Shown: one piece after another, positions 33,459-43,017 of the stretch
Layout of the letters: each line of letters starts with the position of its first letter
Numbering within the stretch: the stretch's first letter is position 1
Assembly: GCA_035299505.1 (NCBI GenBank)
Contig: DATGWL010000090.1
Location: forward strand, 66,297 to 130,296
Length of the DNA: 64,000 bases
Reading direction: 5' to 3'
From: M3007 sp035299505
Lineage (GTDB): Bacteria; Bacteroidota; Bacteroidia; Chitinophagales; Saprospiraceae
Program-made: the position numbers and the translations under genes
The notes under the pieces: model-generated
Databases searched by the model: none
The model's input: the letters and a program-made list of their open reading frames with translations, nothing else
What the model was told of the DNA's origin: nothing

Positions 33459-35498
33459 ATGAACAGACTACAATTTGAAACCTCTCCGTACCTGCTACAA
33501 CACGCGCACAATCCTGTTGACTGGTACGCCTGGAAACCTGAAGCCTTTGAACGTGCCATAGCGGAACAGAAACCCATTCTGGTAAGCATTGGTTACAGCA
33601 CCTGCCATTGGTGCCATGTCATGGAGCGGGAATCATTCGAAAATGCCGAAGTAGCGGCATTCATGAATGAGCACTACATTAATATAAAGGTAGACCGGGA
33701 AGAACGCCCGGATGTGGATGCCGTATATATGGAAGCCTGCCAGATCCTGACTGGCGGCGGCGGCTGGCCCCTGAATTGTTTCCTAACCCCAGACGGAAAA
33801 CCCTTTTATGCCGGCACCTATTATCCTCCCGTTCCGGCCTTCAACCGGCCCTCCTGGATGCAATTGCTCCAGCATCTGGCCAATATTTGGGCTACCCAGC
33901 GCGAAACCGCACTGAATCAGGCAGACCGCCTACTTAGCAATATCCGGCGCAACGACGGGGTTTTCATTCGTCCACCGGAACCGGGCGCCCTGGTGGCCGC
34001 CGATCCGAATCAGCTATTTCTTCGCATCCGCGATCAGTTTGACCAGGCCGAAGGCGGTTTTGGCGGCGCCCCCAAGTTTCCGGCTACCATGGCCATCCAA
34101 TGGCTTATGCACTGGTCGTATTTCTCCGGCCACCCCGAAGCTATGGAACATGCGCTGTTTTCTCTGGAAAAAATGGCCAGAGGTGGTATTTACGACCAAA
34201 TTGGCGGCGGATTTGCCCGTTATGCTACTGACAGGGAATGGCTGATTCCTCATTTTGAAAAAATGCTGTACGATAATGCCCTGCTGGTGACCGTATTGAG
34301 TGAGGCGCATAAATACAATGCAGGTCATCTGCCGGAAGGTACAGCCACCCAGTGGTCGGCCATCATTGAACAAACCCTGGAGTATGTGGAACGGGAAATG
34401 ACCAGTCCGGAAGGCGGGTTTTATTCCGCCCAGGATGCAGATTCAGAAGGTGTGGAAGGTAAGTTTTATGTGTGGGATAAAGCTGAAATAGAGGAAATCC
34501 TGGCCATCGATGCCGAATTGTACTGCGATTTTTATGGGGTAACGGAGGCCGGAAACTGGGAGCATAAAAATATCCTTTGGCGTCCGCACCGATACCAGGA
34601 TTTTGCCCATCGGCATCAGATAACTGTAGAAAACCTGCAACAAAAGCTACATGAATGCAACCAGAAACTGCTTCAGGTACGCTCCAAAAGAATATGGCCT
34701 GGTTTGGATCATAAAATTTTGCTCGACTGGAATGCGTTGATGGTTTCCGGATATGCGGCAGCCTATGCAGCACTTGGACACGAAAAGTATCTGCAAGCAG
34801 CTGTACAGAATTTGGCATACCTCCGGCAGCATTTCCGCAATCAGGATGGCTCCTGGCGACACAGCGCCTCACAGGAAAAAGCATTTTTGGATGATTATGC
34901 ATTTCTGATAGCCGCCTGGATAGACGTGCACCAGGTTACATTTGATACCCAATACCTCCGATGGGCAGAGGAAGCGATGGAATACGTATTGGCGCACTTC
35001 ACAGACGAAGAAACAGGGTTCTTTTTCAACACGGCAGCGGATCAGGCTGATATTGTATACCGGAAGAAAAGCCTGTACGACAATGCCACACCATCCGGGA
35101 ACAGCACCATGGCCCAGAACCTGCAGCGGCTGGGTTTGTTGCTCGACCGGCCTGAATGGCGTTTGCGGGCACAACAGATGATGTCGTCCATGCGCGAAAC
35201 GGTAGAAAAATATCCCAGAAGTTTTGAACGTTGGGCAATTTGCATGCTGAACGAAACCTATCCAATGCTGGAAATAGCTCTGGTTGGGGAAAATGCAGTG
35301 GAAAAAGCGCTGAAAATTCAACGAACCTTCTTACCCAACAAAATTTTTGCGGCCAGCGTGGCGCCAGATGATTCTCAGCCCTTGCTGGCCGGGAAAGACG
35401 CCGCTGCCGATGCATTAATATATGTGTGTCGTGATTTTGCCTGTCAAAAGCCAGTTATTTCACTGGAAGCATTTCAAGACTTGGTGAATTCGCGATAA
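33459..35498 (+). CDS. DUF255 thioredoxin-domain protein (YyaL/SSP411 family)
   Basis: A 679-residue protein. The N-terminal thioredoxin-like domain starts SPYLLQHAHNPVDWYAW and has the motif STCHWCHVMERESF, with the CxxC pair. The rest is an (alpha/alpha)6 toroid related to sugar epimerases and glycosidases (PKFPATMAIQWLMHW, PHFEKMLYDNALL, YSAQDADSEGVEGKFYVW, LDHKILLDWNALM). Length is normal for the family, which is widely conserved and whose reaction is not established. There is no signal peptide. It overlaps nothing and follows the MscS gene closely. Confidence 0.9.
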   Translation: MNRLQFETSPYLLQHAHNPVDWYAWKPEAFERAIAEQKPILVSIGYSTCHWCHVMERESFENAEVAAFMNEHYINIKVDREERPDVDAVYMEACQILTGGGGWPLNCFLTPDGKPFYAGTYYPPVPAFNRPSWMQLLQHLANIWATQRETALNQADRLLSNIRRNDGVFIRPPEPGALVAADPNQLFLRIRDQFDQAEGGFGGAPKFPATMAIQWLMHWSYFSGHPEAMEHALFSLEKMARGGIYDQIGGGFARYATDREWLIPHFEKMLYDNALLVTVLSEAHKYNAGHLPEGTATQWSAIIEQTLEYVEREMTSPEGGFYSAQDADSEGVEGKFYVWDKAEIEEILAIDAELYCDFYGVTEAGNWEHKNILWRPHRYQDFAHRHQITVENLQQKLHECNQKLLQVRSKRIWPGLDHKILLDWNALMVSGYAAAYAALGHEKYLQAAVQNLAYLRQHFRNQDGSWRHSASQEKAFLDDYAFLIAAWIDVHQVTFDTQYLRWAEEAMEYVLAHFTDEETGFFFNTAADQADIVYRKKSLYDNATPSGNSTMAQNLQRLGLLLDRPEWRLRAQQMMSSMRETVEKYPRSFERWAICMLNETYPMLEIALVGENAVEKALKIQRTFLPNKIFAASVAPDDSQPLLAGKDAAADALIYVCRDFACQKPVISLEAFQDLVNSR

Positions 35499-35536
35499 GG
35501 TCTTACTTTCACCAGCTCAAAAACCAATGTCATCCC

Positions 35537-36517
35537 ATGAACATGAAGTACTTCGGCGTTTTGTGGCTGTTTTTGGCCTGCCTGGGAGCCCTGCGTGCCC
35601 AGCAGGTGCCACAGTACAGCTTGTACACACTAAACCCTTATGTGTACAATCCGGCTTATGCTGGCATGGAAAATACCCTGGTTATGACCGGAGTATACCG
35701 GCAGCAATGGACAGGGCTTCAGGGGGCGCCGGTTACCCAACATGTAAATGCGCACCTGCCCGTGTATGCTATTAGCAGCGGGGTAGGGTTGAGGGTTGAG
35801 AACGATGCCATAGGGGCACATAAGACCACACAGGCAGTGCTCAGTTACAATTATCAGATGAATTTAAGCAGCAACACCCTCTTGTCTATGGGATTAAGCG
35901 GAGGCTGGCTGCAATACAGTTTGGATGGCGCCAAGTTGCGTGCGCCGGAAGGAACCTATGCGGAACCCAGCTTTTCGCACAATGAAACTGTATTGCCGGA
36001 AGGCAGGGTACAGGCGGGAGCTCCGATTTTTGAGGCTGGGCTCTTTTTTCAGAATAAAAAATGGGAATTAGGCCTTTCTGCCCAACCTGTGTTTGCTACG
36101 AAGGTCAAACCGGGTTCCAATGGAAATTTTGTTCTTTCGCCCGTTCAACATTATATGATTTACGGTGCGTACTATTTACCAATTGGCGACAATTTGAAGC
36201 TCAAACCATCTGGTTTAGTTAAAACTGACTTCAAGGAGACACAAATAGAGATTTCCGCCATGGGTGTTTGGCGTGAAAATACATTTGCCGGCGTTTCCTA
36301 CCGGGGATTCACGGCTGCCTCCAAAGATGCCGCTGTGTTGTTTATAGGGTTCAAAATGAACGAAAAGACCACCCTGGGTTATGGATTCGACCTGCCCCTG
36401 TCTGCACTGAGTGTAGCCAACCGCGGAAGTCACGAGCTTTTGATACGTTACAGCCTCAATAAGCCCATCGGGGTGGGAAAACTGCCTCCGGTGATTTACA
36501 ACCCTCGATTTTTTTGA
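35537..36517 (+). CDS. PorP/SprF family type IX secretion outer-membrane protein
   Basis: A 326-residue protein with a signal peptide (KYFGVLWLFLACLGALRAQQ). It carries the family motif YTLNPYVYNPAYAGMENT near the mature N-terminus, then RQQWTGLQGAP, followed by alternating beta strands that fit an outer-membrane barrel, ending in an aromatic residue (NPRFF). PorP/SprF proteins work with T9SS, often as partners of specific surface proteins. Here the gene lies 256 bases upstream of gldK on the same strand, the arrangement seen in many Bacteroidota T9SS loci. Confidence 0.9.
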   Translation: MNMKYFGVLWLFLACLGALRAQQVPQYSLYTLNPYVYNPAYAGMENTLVMTGVYRQQWTGLQGAPVTQHVNAHLPVYAISSGVGLRVENDAIGAHKTTQAVLSYNYQMNLSSNTLLSMGLSGGWLQYSLDGAKLRAPEGTYAEPSFSHNETVLPEGRVQAGAPIFEAGLFFQNKKWELGLSAQPVFATKVKPGSNGNFVLSPVQHYMIYGAYYLPIGDNLKLKPSGLVKTDFKETQIEISAMGVWRENTFAGVSYRGFTAASKDAAVLFIGFKMNEKTTLGYGFDLPLSALSVANRGSHELLIRYSLNKPIGVGKLPPVIYNPRFF

Positions 36518-36686
36518 AAAAATCTTTGCTGCCGGCATAAAATTTGCCAGCTTGCCGACAATTGATTTTTTTACAAAAAAATGCTAAAAAAAAGCCATTT
36601 GGATACAATTAAAAGTTAATTAAACGTTAGACAGCGTCCTCGCCGAGGCTAAAAAATTAGGTGCTGCCAAATTTTATTCAGTAAAG

Positions 36687-36721
36687 TTTGCGCAAATAAT
36701 TTAATCCTCTGTCTACCTTTA
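36687..36721 (+). promoter_or_regulatory. Possible gldK promoter
   Basis: TTTG (36687-36690), 23 bases, then TACCTTTA (36714-36721), a loose match to the Bacteroidota pattern, 52 bases before the gldK ATG. The rest of the 36518-36773 gap is AT-rich with no gene. Confidence 0.35.
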
Positions 36722-36773
36722 CGACCACTTTTCCAAACCGAACATATTAAGTAGGAAAACACGGGTGTTTAAC

Positions 36774-38036
36774 ATGAAAAAACTACAGCATTCATTTCTT
36801 CTGCTGCTATTCCTTGCAGCCCTTGCCGCTTCATGTGGCCGTAGCGAAGGTGGCCAACTCGTTGGCGTAGCCAATCGCCCAAAATGGAAAGGGATCAACC
36901 CATATGGTATGGTGTATGTCCCCTCCGGTTCCCTCACCATTGGTTCAGGTGATGAAGATATCAGCCGCTCGCTGGTAGCTCAGCCAAAAACCATCTCCAT
37001 TCAAGGCTTCTTCATGGACGACACGGAGATCACCAACAATGAATATCGTCAGTTCGTTGATTGGGTGGTTGACTCCCTTGCACTGCGCAAGCTCGACCTC
37101 GTGTTGGAAGAATCCGAAAACGACCAGTCTCCACCGCAGCCTAGTCTTGACTGGGAAGCTGACGCCGAAGAAGGTGGCGACGGCGCTCTGGAAGACCTGT
37201 TCTACCAGGGCAACGAACGCTTTGCCGGCCGCAAAGAATTCGACGTGAACAAACTTGTATTCGAATTCATGTGGTACGACTGGCAGGGTGCTGCGCACGC
37301 TCCACGTGGCAAGGACGTGAATCGTACCAGCTTCATCCGTCGTGAGTCTGTGAAGATCTACCCGGATACCCTTACCTGGATCCGCGACTTCTCGTACTCT
37401 TACAACGAGCCAATGTCTCGTAACTACTTCTGGCACCCTGCTTTCGACGACTATCCGGTAGTAGGTGTGAACTGGAAAATGGCAAAAGCCTTCTGCTACT
37501 GGCGTACCAAAATCTGGAACATGGCCGGCGAAACAGAAGAAATGTCTGAAGACTTCCGCCTTCCAACGGAACACGAGTGGGAATACGCTGCTCGCGGTGG
37601 CCGTGAAGAGGCTTCTTACCCATGGGGTGCATACTACACCCGCAATGCCAAAGGTTGCCTCCTGGCTAACTTTAAACCTGGCCGCGGTGTGTATCCGGAA
37701 GATGGTGGCCTCTACACCGTTAAAGCTGATGGCTACTACCCGAACGACTACGGTCTGTACTGTATGTCTGGTAACGTAGCTGAGTGGACAGAATCTGCAT
37801 ACTTCGAGAATGCATATTCTTTCATTCACGACTTGAATCCGGATATCCGTTATGATGCGAAGGAAGACGATCCTAAAACCTCTAAGCGTAAAGTTATCCG
37901 CGGTGGTTCCTGGAAAGACGTAGCCTACTTCCTGCAGACGCCTAACCGTACGTATGAATATCAGGACACGACCAAATGCTACATCGGCTTCCGCTGTGTA
38001 CTCACCTTCCTGGGTCGTTCCATCAATGACTTCTAA
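36774..38036 (+). CDS. gldK: Type IX secretion lipoprotein GldK/PorK
   Basis: About 420 residues. The start at ATG 36774 gives a lipoprotein signal with lipobox LAASC. The body is a formylglycine-generating-enzyme (SUMF1)-like domain: GMVYVPSGSLTIGSG, FFMDDTEITNNEYRQFVDW, VVGVNWKMAKAFCYWRT, FRLPTEHEWEYAARGG, CMSGNVAEWTES, RKVIRGGSWKD and the closing YIGFRCV. GldK with GldN forms the periplasmic ring of T9SS tethered to the outer membrane. It is followed by a strong hairpin, so much of its mRNA may end before gldL. Codons are strongly biased, as expected for an abundant component. Confidence 0.95.
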   Translation: MKKLQHSFLLLLFLAALAASCGRSEGGQLVGVANRPKWKGINPYGMVYVPSGSLTIGSGDEDISRSLVAQPKTISIQGFFMDDTEITNNEYRQFVDWVVDSLALRKLDLVLEESENDQSPPQPSLDWEADAEEGGDGALEDLFYQGNERFAGRKEFDVNKLVFEFMWYDWQGAAHAPRGKDVNRTSFIRRESVKIYPDTLTWIRDFSYSYNEPMSRNYFWHPAFDDYPVVGVNWKMAKAFCYWRTKIWNMAGETEEMSEDFRLPTEHEWEYAARGGREEASYPWGAYYTRNAKGCLLANFKPGRGVYPEDGGLYTVKADGYYPNDYGLYCMSGNVAEWTESAYFENAYSFIHDLNPDIRYDAKEDDPKTSKRKVIRGGSWKDVAYFLQTPNRTYEYQDTTKCYIGFRCVLTFLGRSINDF

Positions 38037-38050
38037 ATAAGAGGAGGCCT

Positions 38051-38126
38051 GAAGGGTAAAATGCAAGAAATTTCTGTTAACAAATACTTAAATGACAGTT
38101 CTTGCGTTTTACCCTTCGTCTTTTTG
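38051..38126 (+). terminator. Hairpin terminator or attenuator between gldK and gldL
   Basis: GAAGGGTAAAATGCAAGAA (38051-38069) pairs, with one mismatch, with TTCTTGCGTTTTACCCTTC (38099-38117), followed by GTCTTTTTG. The remaining 240 bases before gldL hold no gene; a separate gldL promoter is likely but not clear. Confidence 0.7.
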
Positions 38127-38367
38127 AATCCTCTTTTTCCACAACTTTTGCCCATTGGCAATCGATTCCAAAAATTCGGTTAAAAAAATCACTTAGCATC
38201 TTCATGCGTTGGCTTATGGCGAACAAATGCGGAGGCAAGTCACCGGTTTGTCTGCCCTGAACAAATAGTGAATGCTTTGCTGATTGGTACTGCCCCTTAC
38301 TGCCGGATATTGAAAACTAAACAACTTGTCAAAAATCATTCAGTAACTGCTAAAACATTCAAGAACA

Positions 38368-38961
38368 ATGAGTTTCGTTAAATCGAAGACGTTTAAGTAC
38401 TTCAAAAATCTCGCAATTGGTGTAGGTGCAGCATTCGTGCTTGCAGGTGCTCTCTTCAAGCTGGAGTCTTGGGAAGGCGCTTCTGAAATGTTGATCCTTG
38501 GTATGAGTATCGAGGTTATCATCTTCCTTATGCTGGGTATCCTTCCTCCAGAGCCTGATTACTACTGGCACAAACTGTACCCTGGTCTTGACGACTACAA
38601 CTCCCGCATCCAGCCTCTGACTGCCGGTGCTACCAACAACGTTGATATGGGTACTCCGCTGCATGGCGACGTAATCGAGCGTCAACTGGGTGGTATGCTG
38701 ACAGAACTTCAGTCTATGTCTAAAAGCATGGGTGCACTGAAAGCGCTGCAGGAAGTTGATTTCTCTGGTACTTCTGACCAGATCAAAACCATGAGCAACT
38801 TCTACACCAAAATGAACGAAGCTATGTCTGACATGGCTAAGTCTGCTGATGATGTGAAGGCTTACAAAGATCAGTTGGGTGCGCTCAACAAGAACCTCGG
38901 TTCCCTCAACACGGTTTACGGCAATATGCTGTCTGCTATGGCCAACATCGGCCGTCAGTAA
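38368..38961 (+). CDS. gldL: Type IX secretion motor protein GldL/PorL
   Basis: A 197-residue protein. Two transmembrane helices near the N-terminus (NLAIGVGAAFVLAGALFKLE and MLILGMSIEVIIFLMLGIL) are the family hallmark; they surround the GldM helices and form a proton-driven rotary motor. The rest is a cytoplasmic helical region with MSKSMGALKALQEVDFSGT and a long coiled coil. It is at the short end of the family range. It is followed by gldM after 51 bases. Confidence 0.94.
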   Translation: MSFVKSKTFKYFKNLAIGVGAAFVLAGALFKLESWEGASEMLILGMSIEVIIFLMLGILPPEPDYYWHKLYPGLDDYNSRIQPLTAGATNNVDMGTPLHGDVIERQLGGMLTELQSMSKSMGALKALQEVDFSGTSDQIKTMSNFYTKMNEAMSDMAKSADDVKAYKDQLGALNKNLGSLNTVYGNMLSAMANIGRQ

Positions 38962-39012
38962 TAGGGCATTTGGTATCAACCTTTCAGTTTCACTTTAAAA
39001 ACTTAAAGACTT

Positions 39013-40533
39013 ATGGCAATACCAAAGGAGCCGCGGCAATTGATGATCAACCTCATGTATCTGGTGTTGACCGCGCTACTGGCACTTAACGTGTCAGCCG
39101 AGGTAATGAATGCATTTTTCTCCCTGGATAAAGGCATGAAAGATAGCGGCCTGATTGTAGACCGCTCGAATGAAGCTGTGATGTCAAGTATCGATAAACA
39201 AGCCGATGCTTACAAATCAGATGCAAACGAAAAATGGCGCCAAAACGCAAAGAAGGCTAAAGCCATCTCTGAAGGCTTCATTTCATACATTGAAGGAATC
39301 CGTAAGGACCTCTGGGAAAAAGCTGGAGGCGACAACCCGAAAGTTCCGGGTCAGCCAAAGGATATCCGTAACAAGGACCTGACCACCAAAATGTTTATCA
39401 ATGACGGTCTTGGTCAGGAAATCCAAAACAAACTTGAACAAACTCGTCAGGAACTGCTCGCACTTGCTGATGGCGATAAAGAGGTAGAAGGTTCTCTTCC
39501 ACTGAAAATCGAAGAAATCCCAGCTGGTGTTAAAGCCAAAAACTGGCCTGAGTTCAAGTTCAAGCAAATGCCTGTTGCTGCAGTCTTCCCAATTTTGGGT
39601 AAGATCCAAAGCGACGCTAAAAACTCCTACTCCTCCGTTCTGAACTTCTGCGCGAAGAAAGTAGGTGGCGAAGACATCAAATTCGACAAGTTTACACCAG
39701 CTGTTTCTGCAGAGAAAAGCTACGTTATTCAAGGTGAAAAGTATGCTGCTGATGTATTCCTCAGCGCTTACAGCACTAAATCTGACAACGTAAGTATCTC
39801 TGTAAACGGAAGCGCTATCCCAATGAAAGAGGGTATCGCCCGCTACGAAACTACAACCAGTGGTCTTGGTGAACGCACTTACCGTGTAAGCATCAACGTG
39901 AAAAACCCACTCACTGGCGCGGTGGAAAACTTCTCTAAAGAGTTCAAGTACGAGGTTGGTCAGCGCTCTGTAGCTGTTTCTCTCGACAAAATGAACGTGT
40001 TCTACATCGGTGTTGATAACCCAATCAGCGTTTCTGCTGCAGGTGTGTCTTCTAACGATGTAAAAGTTTCTGCTACCGGTGTAACCGTTAACCCACAAGG
40101 CGGTGGTAAGTTCGTGGTTAGAGCTACCACTCCGGGTGAAGCTGTTCTTACAGTTGCAGCTCCTGGTGTAACTCAGCGTTTCACCTACCGCGTAAAACGT
40201 ATTCCTGACCCAACCCCATTGCTTGGTGCTAAGCACAAATCCAAAGCTATGGCAAACGGTGAGTTCAAAGCTCAAGGCGGTATCGCTGCTGTTTTGGAGG
40301 CATTTGACTTCGATGCAAAATGCGACATCGCTGGTTTCGAGGTGACCTACCTGCCTAAGCGTCAGGACCCGATCACCAAGCAAAACTCCGGTGCTCGCTG
40401 GAATGGCGATGTACAGGACTGGATTAACAAAGCCAAACCAGGCGACGCATACTTCTTTGACGATATCAAATGCAAATGCCCTGGCGACGCCGCTGCGCGT
40501 AACCTCGGTGGTCTTGCTTTCAAGATTCGTTAA
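39013..40533 (+). CDS. gldM: Type IX secretion motor protein GldM/PorM
   Basis: A 506-residue protein with the conserved N-terminus PKEPRQLMINLMYLVLTALL, a single inner-membrane helix that inserts in the GldL pentamer. A long periplasmic part follows: a helical region, then Ig-like domains (SYVIQGEKYAADVFLSAYS, NVFYIGVDNPISVSAAG) that contact the GldK/GldN ring. Length matches known GldM proteins (about 515). It transmits motor rotation across the periplasm. Confidence 0.95.
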   Translation: MAIPKEPRQLMINLMYLVLTALLALNVSAEVMNAFFSLDKGMKDSGLIVDRSNEAVMSSIDKQADAYKSDANEKWRQNAKKAKAISEGFISYIEGIRKDLWEKAGGDNPKVPGQPKDIRNKDLTTKMFINDGLGQEIQNKLEQTRQELLALADGDKEVEGSLPLKIEEIPAGVKAKNWPEFKFKQMPVAAVFPILGKIQSDAKNSYSSVLNFCAKKVGGEDIKFDKFTPAVSAEKSYVIQGEKYAADVFLSAYSTKSDNVSISVNGSAIPMKEGIARYETTTSGLGERTYRVSINVKNPLTGAVENFSKEFKYEVGQRSVAVSLDKMNVFYIGVDNPISVSAAGVSSNDVKVSATGVTVNPQGGGKFVVRATTPGEAVLTVAAPGVTQRFTYRVKRIPDPTPLLGAKHKSKAMANGEFKAQGGIAAVLEAFDFDAKCDIAGFEVTYLPKRQDPITKQNSGARWNGDVQDWINKAKPGDAYFFDDIKCKCPGDAAARNLGGLAFKIR

Positions 40534-40540
40534 TTTTTCC

Positions 40541-40607
40541 TGTTGAAGTAATAAGGGTTGAGAAAATTGAGATATTATATGTCTCAATTTCTCAACCCCT
40601 TCAACAT
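40541..40607 (+). other. Long hairpin between gldM and gldN
   Basis: GGGTTGAGAAAATTGAGA (40555-40572) pairs, with one unpaired base, with TCTCAATTTCTCAACCC (40582-40598). The flanking TGTTGAA and TTCAACA extend the stem. No T-run follows, so it is not a standard terminator. Confidence 0.75.
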
Positions 40608-40665
40608 TCTCCACCTGATGTACAAAACATACTATTCATCGTTAATCAAAACCCAACTGCGAGTC

Positions 40666-41571
40666 ATGCAAACATTTATGAAACTGATTTGCCTTTGCTT
40701 CTTCCTCCTCATTGGCGGGACGACGACGCTTTTGGCTCAGGATCCTGAAGAGGTTGAAACCACACCGGCTACCGGTACCGAAGAAGAGGCTCCCCTGGTG
40801 GAAGATCCCGCCGATGCCCCAATCGACGAAGTGGTGAAAAAAGATATCGTGAACGAACGGCGTATTCTCAAATACCCAATCCTTCGCGAGAGCGACGTTT
40901 TCTGGGAAAAGCGCATCTGGCGCATCATCGACGTACGTGAGAAAATGAACCTCCCGTTCGCCTACCCGGAAGATCCGTTCTTCAAAATTCTGTCTGATGC
41001 TGCTACCAAAGGCGATCTGCCTGTGTACAGCACCGACGAAGACGGCGCAAAATTCAAAAAGCGCCTGAGCACTGATGACGTGCTTTCCATGTTGTCTAAA
41101 GCCGACACGGTAGTAACTTTCGACCCTGAAACCTATGAGGAGAAAGTTCAGATCGTGCGCAACGACATCAACTGGGAAGACGTTAAACGCTTCCGTATCA
41201 AGGAAGTGTGGTTCTTCGACAAAGGCGCCTCTATGCTGCGCGTACGTATCCTCGGTATCGCTCCGATGATCGACGTTCGTGACAACGAAGGTAACTTCCG
41301 TTTCGAAAAGCCAATGTTCTGGGTTTATTACCCACACGCACGCGAACTCTTCGCCCGTCACAACTATTTTGCGCTTGGTGGCAACACTACCGCACAAATT
41401 ACCTGGGACGATGTATTTGAAAAGCGTCTTTTCGCTTCTTATATCTACAAAGAGTCAAACGTGTACGACCGCAAAATTGATGAATACCTGCAAGGCGTTG
41501 ACCTGCTCATGGAATCAGAGAAAATCAAGAATGAGATTTTCAACTGGGAGCACGACCTCTGGCAGTACTAA
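40666..41571 (+). CDS. gldN: Type IX secretion protein GldN/PorN
   Basis: About 301 residues from ATG 40666, which gives a signal peptide ending near TLLAQD; the upstream part of the open frame reads through the hairpin and is not protein-like. After an acidic, proline-rich linker comes the GldN domain: DVFWEKRIWRIIDVREKMNLPF, VEDVKR-like NWEDVKRFRIKEVWFFDKGAS, RVRILGIAPMIDV and MFWVYYPHARELFARH. GldN partners with GldK in the periplasmic ring. A terminator follows directly. Confidence 0.94.
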   Translation: MQTFMKLICLCFFLLIGGTTTLLAQDPEEVETTPATGTEEEAPLVEDPADAPIDEVVKKDIVNERRILKYPILRESDVFWEKRIWRIIDVREKMNLPFAYPEDPFFKILSDAATKGDLPVYSTDEDGAKFKKRLSTDDVLSMLSKADTVVTFDPETYEEKVQIVRNDINWEDVKRFRIKEVWFFDKGASMLRVRILGIAPMIDVRDNEGNFRFEKPMFWVYYPHARELFARHNYFALGGNTTAQITWDDVFEKRLFASYIYKESNVYDRKIDEYLQGVDLLMESEKIKNEIFNWEHDLWQY

Positions 41572-41597
41572 TCCTTGAAAAAGGGTTTTGACTTAAC

Positions 41598-41635
41598 AAA
41601 AAGGGTTTCGGTGGTAACACCGAAACCCTTTTTGA
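41598..41635. terminator. Bidirectional terminator after gldN
   Basis: AAAAAGGGTTTCGGTG and CACCGAAACCCTTTTT form a 16-bp stem with a 4-base loop. The U-tract works for both strands, so it also serves the convergent esterase gene. Confidence 0.9.
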
Positions 41636-41652
41636 TTTGAAACCTGATAGAC

Positions 41653-42888
41653 TTATTGAATTATCAAGGTTTTCACCGCGAATTGTTTGTCAGGATGAAT
41701 TAGCTGAACCTGATAAACACCTTTGGGCAAATGATTCAATGCAACCATGGTTTGTGCATTGGCCTGGCTCAGACTGTGTGCCAGCTTTCCCGTCATATCA
41801 TATATCCGCAAGTCAACCTGGGCTACCTCAGCAGGTAATTGCAGGTAAAAACCGTTGCCCTGATTAGGGTTAGGGAAAATAGTCCATGGAGAGGCCGCGT
41901 CAAGTGGCTCCTGAGCATCAACGGTTGAGCAGGTAAGATCTTCCAGCAGGGTAGTGGCATTTACCCAAAAACTGTCCAGAAAAGGCTTCCATTGAGCTTG
42001 CTCGTACAAGTCGGTATGCCCGGCGCCCGGTACAGTGAGCAGATTGTTCCACAAGCCCACTTCATTGGCGTGTTCATGCACAAGGCTGCTGCCTTCCAGA
42101 AAAGCGATATTAGCCGCCAATCCGAAGGTGTAGGGAACGGTGGCATCGGCGGTGCCATGAATGGAAACAAGCGGAGATTCGTCTGCCTCTACCCAAAAAC
42201 TTCTGTACAGGCCGCCAGACATGTTTACTACGGCGCCAGAATAAGAAGCATAGCCTTTGTTGGAGGCTGTCCCGCTAATGCCCTCCAGGCCTCCGTTATT
42301 GGTCAGCAGGGTTTGCAGGAAAGTGGGCAGTTGATCGTCTTCGTTGATGTAAGCAGTATGCATAGCTGTAACTGCTCCGGCAGAATATCCGCCAATGAAA
42401 ATATGCGCAGCATCCGCCCGATAAGTGTTGGTGGTGGCAGCATCCTCCCGGAAAAACCGAACAGCAGCTTTCATGTCGCCCATGGCTTTCAAAGCAGTGT
42501 CAAATACTTCTGTGGAATCTGGAAAGCCAAGAACAAAAAACGGAAAGAGACGGTACTGAATAGACGCGGCTACATATCCTTTTTTGGCCAGAAGCTCGCA
42601 GGATGACTGCATCATGCTTTTATCGCCAAAAACAAAGCTGCCACCATGTGCCAGAATTACCACAGGCCTGGAGCTTACCTGATCACCTTCCGGCTCGTAA
42701 ATATCAATGGCCAGATTGACATTTTGCCCCAAGTGGTTGATGCTTGGCGCATAGGTAACTGTGGTTTTCTTTACAGTGGCGAAGACGTCGTCCAAATACC
42801 TGGTGCCATTACACCCTGGATTTTGGGCTTTAAGGGGCATCCAGGCCATGCCGGCCAGGAATGCAGTGATGTACAAAGGTTTAATCAT
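41653..42888 (-). CDS. Secreted carboxylesterase-like hydrolase with T9SS sorting domain
   Basis: A 411-residue protein with a signal peptide ending near PLKAQN. The alpha/beta hydrolase core has the oxyanion motif ILAHGGSFVFGDK, the nucleophile elbow GGYSAGAVT, acidic residue in HGTADATVPY and histidine in GAGHTDLY. The last 80 residues are a type A T9SS sorting domain (FPNPNQGNGFYLQLPA, LPKGVYQVQLI, ending KTLIIQ). It is probably displayed or released at the cell surface and hydrolyses an ester; a lipase, feruloyl or polyester substrate cannot be distinguished. Confidence 0.85.
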   Translation of the reverse strand: MIKPLYITAFLAGMAWMPLKAQNPGCNGTRYLDDVFATVKKTTVTYAPSINHLGQNVNLAIDIYEPEGDQVSSRPVVILAHGGSFVFGDKSMMQSSCELLAKKGYVAASIQYRLFPFFVLGFPDSTEVFDTALKAMGDMKAAVRFFREDAATTNTYRADAAHIFIGGYSAGAVTAMHTAYINEDDQLPTFLQTLLTNNGGLEGISGTASNKGYASYSGAVVNMSGGLYRSFWVEADESPLVSIHGTADATVPYTFGLAANIAFLEGSSLVHEHANEVGLWNNLLTVPGAGHTDLYEQAQWKPFLDSFWVNATTLLEDLTCSTVDAQEPLDAASPWTIFPNPNQGNGFYLQLPAEVAQVDLRIYDMTGKLAHSLSQANAQTMVALNHLPKGVYQVQLIHPDKQFAVKTLIIQ

Positions 42889-42920
42889 ATCAAAGTGTTG
42901 CAGTGGTTAATCTAAATGAA

Positions 42921-42980
42921 CAGAGGGGTGAAGTTACAGATATGATTTCAGGAAATCACCTCTGTACTTTCACCCCTCTG
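42921..42980. other. Long imperfect hairpin downstream of sdhB
   Basis: CAGAGGGGTGAA (42921-42932) pairs with TTTCACCCCTCTG (42968-42980), with an inner stem ACAG/CTGT and GATTTC/AAATC. It lies between the sdhB stop and the esterase start on the same strand. No clear U-tract; possibly a transcription end or mRNA-stabilising structure. Confidence 0.55.
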
Positions 42981-43017
42981 GAATAAGGGTATCTTTTAAC
43001 AACCGGATGTGTTTCGG

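Noticed and set aside
39283..40614. A 443-codon minus-strand open frame across gldM
   Set aside because: gldM is clear on the plus strand with a family-typical length; the antisense frame has no recognisable domain.
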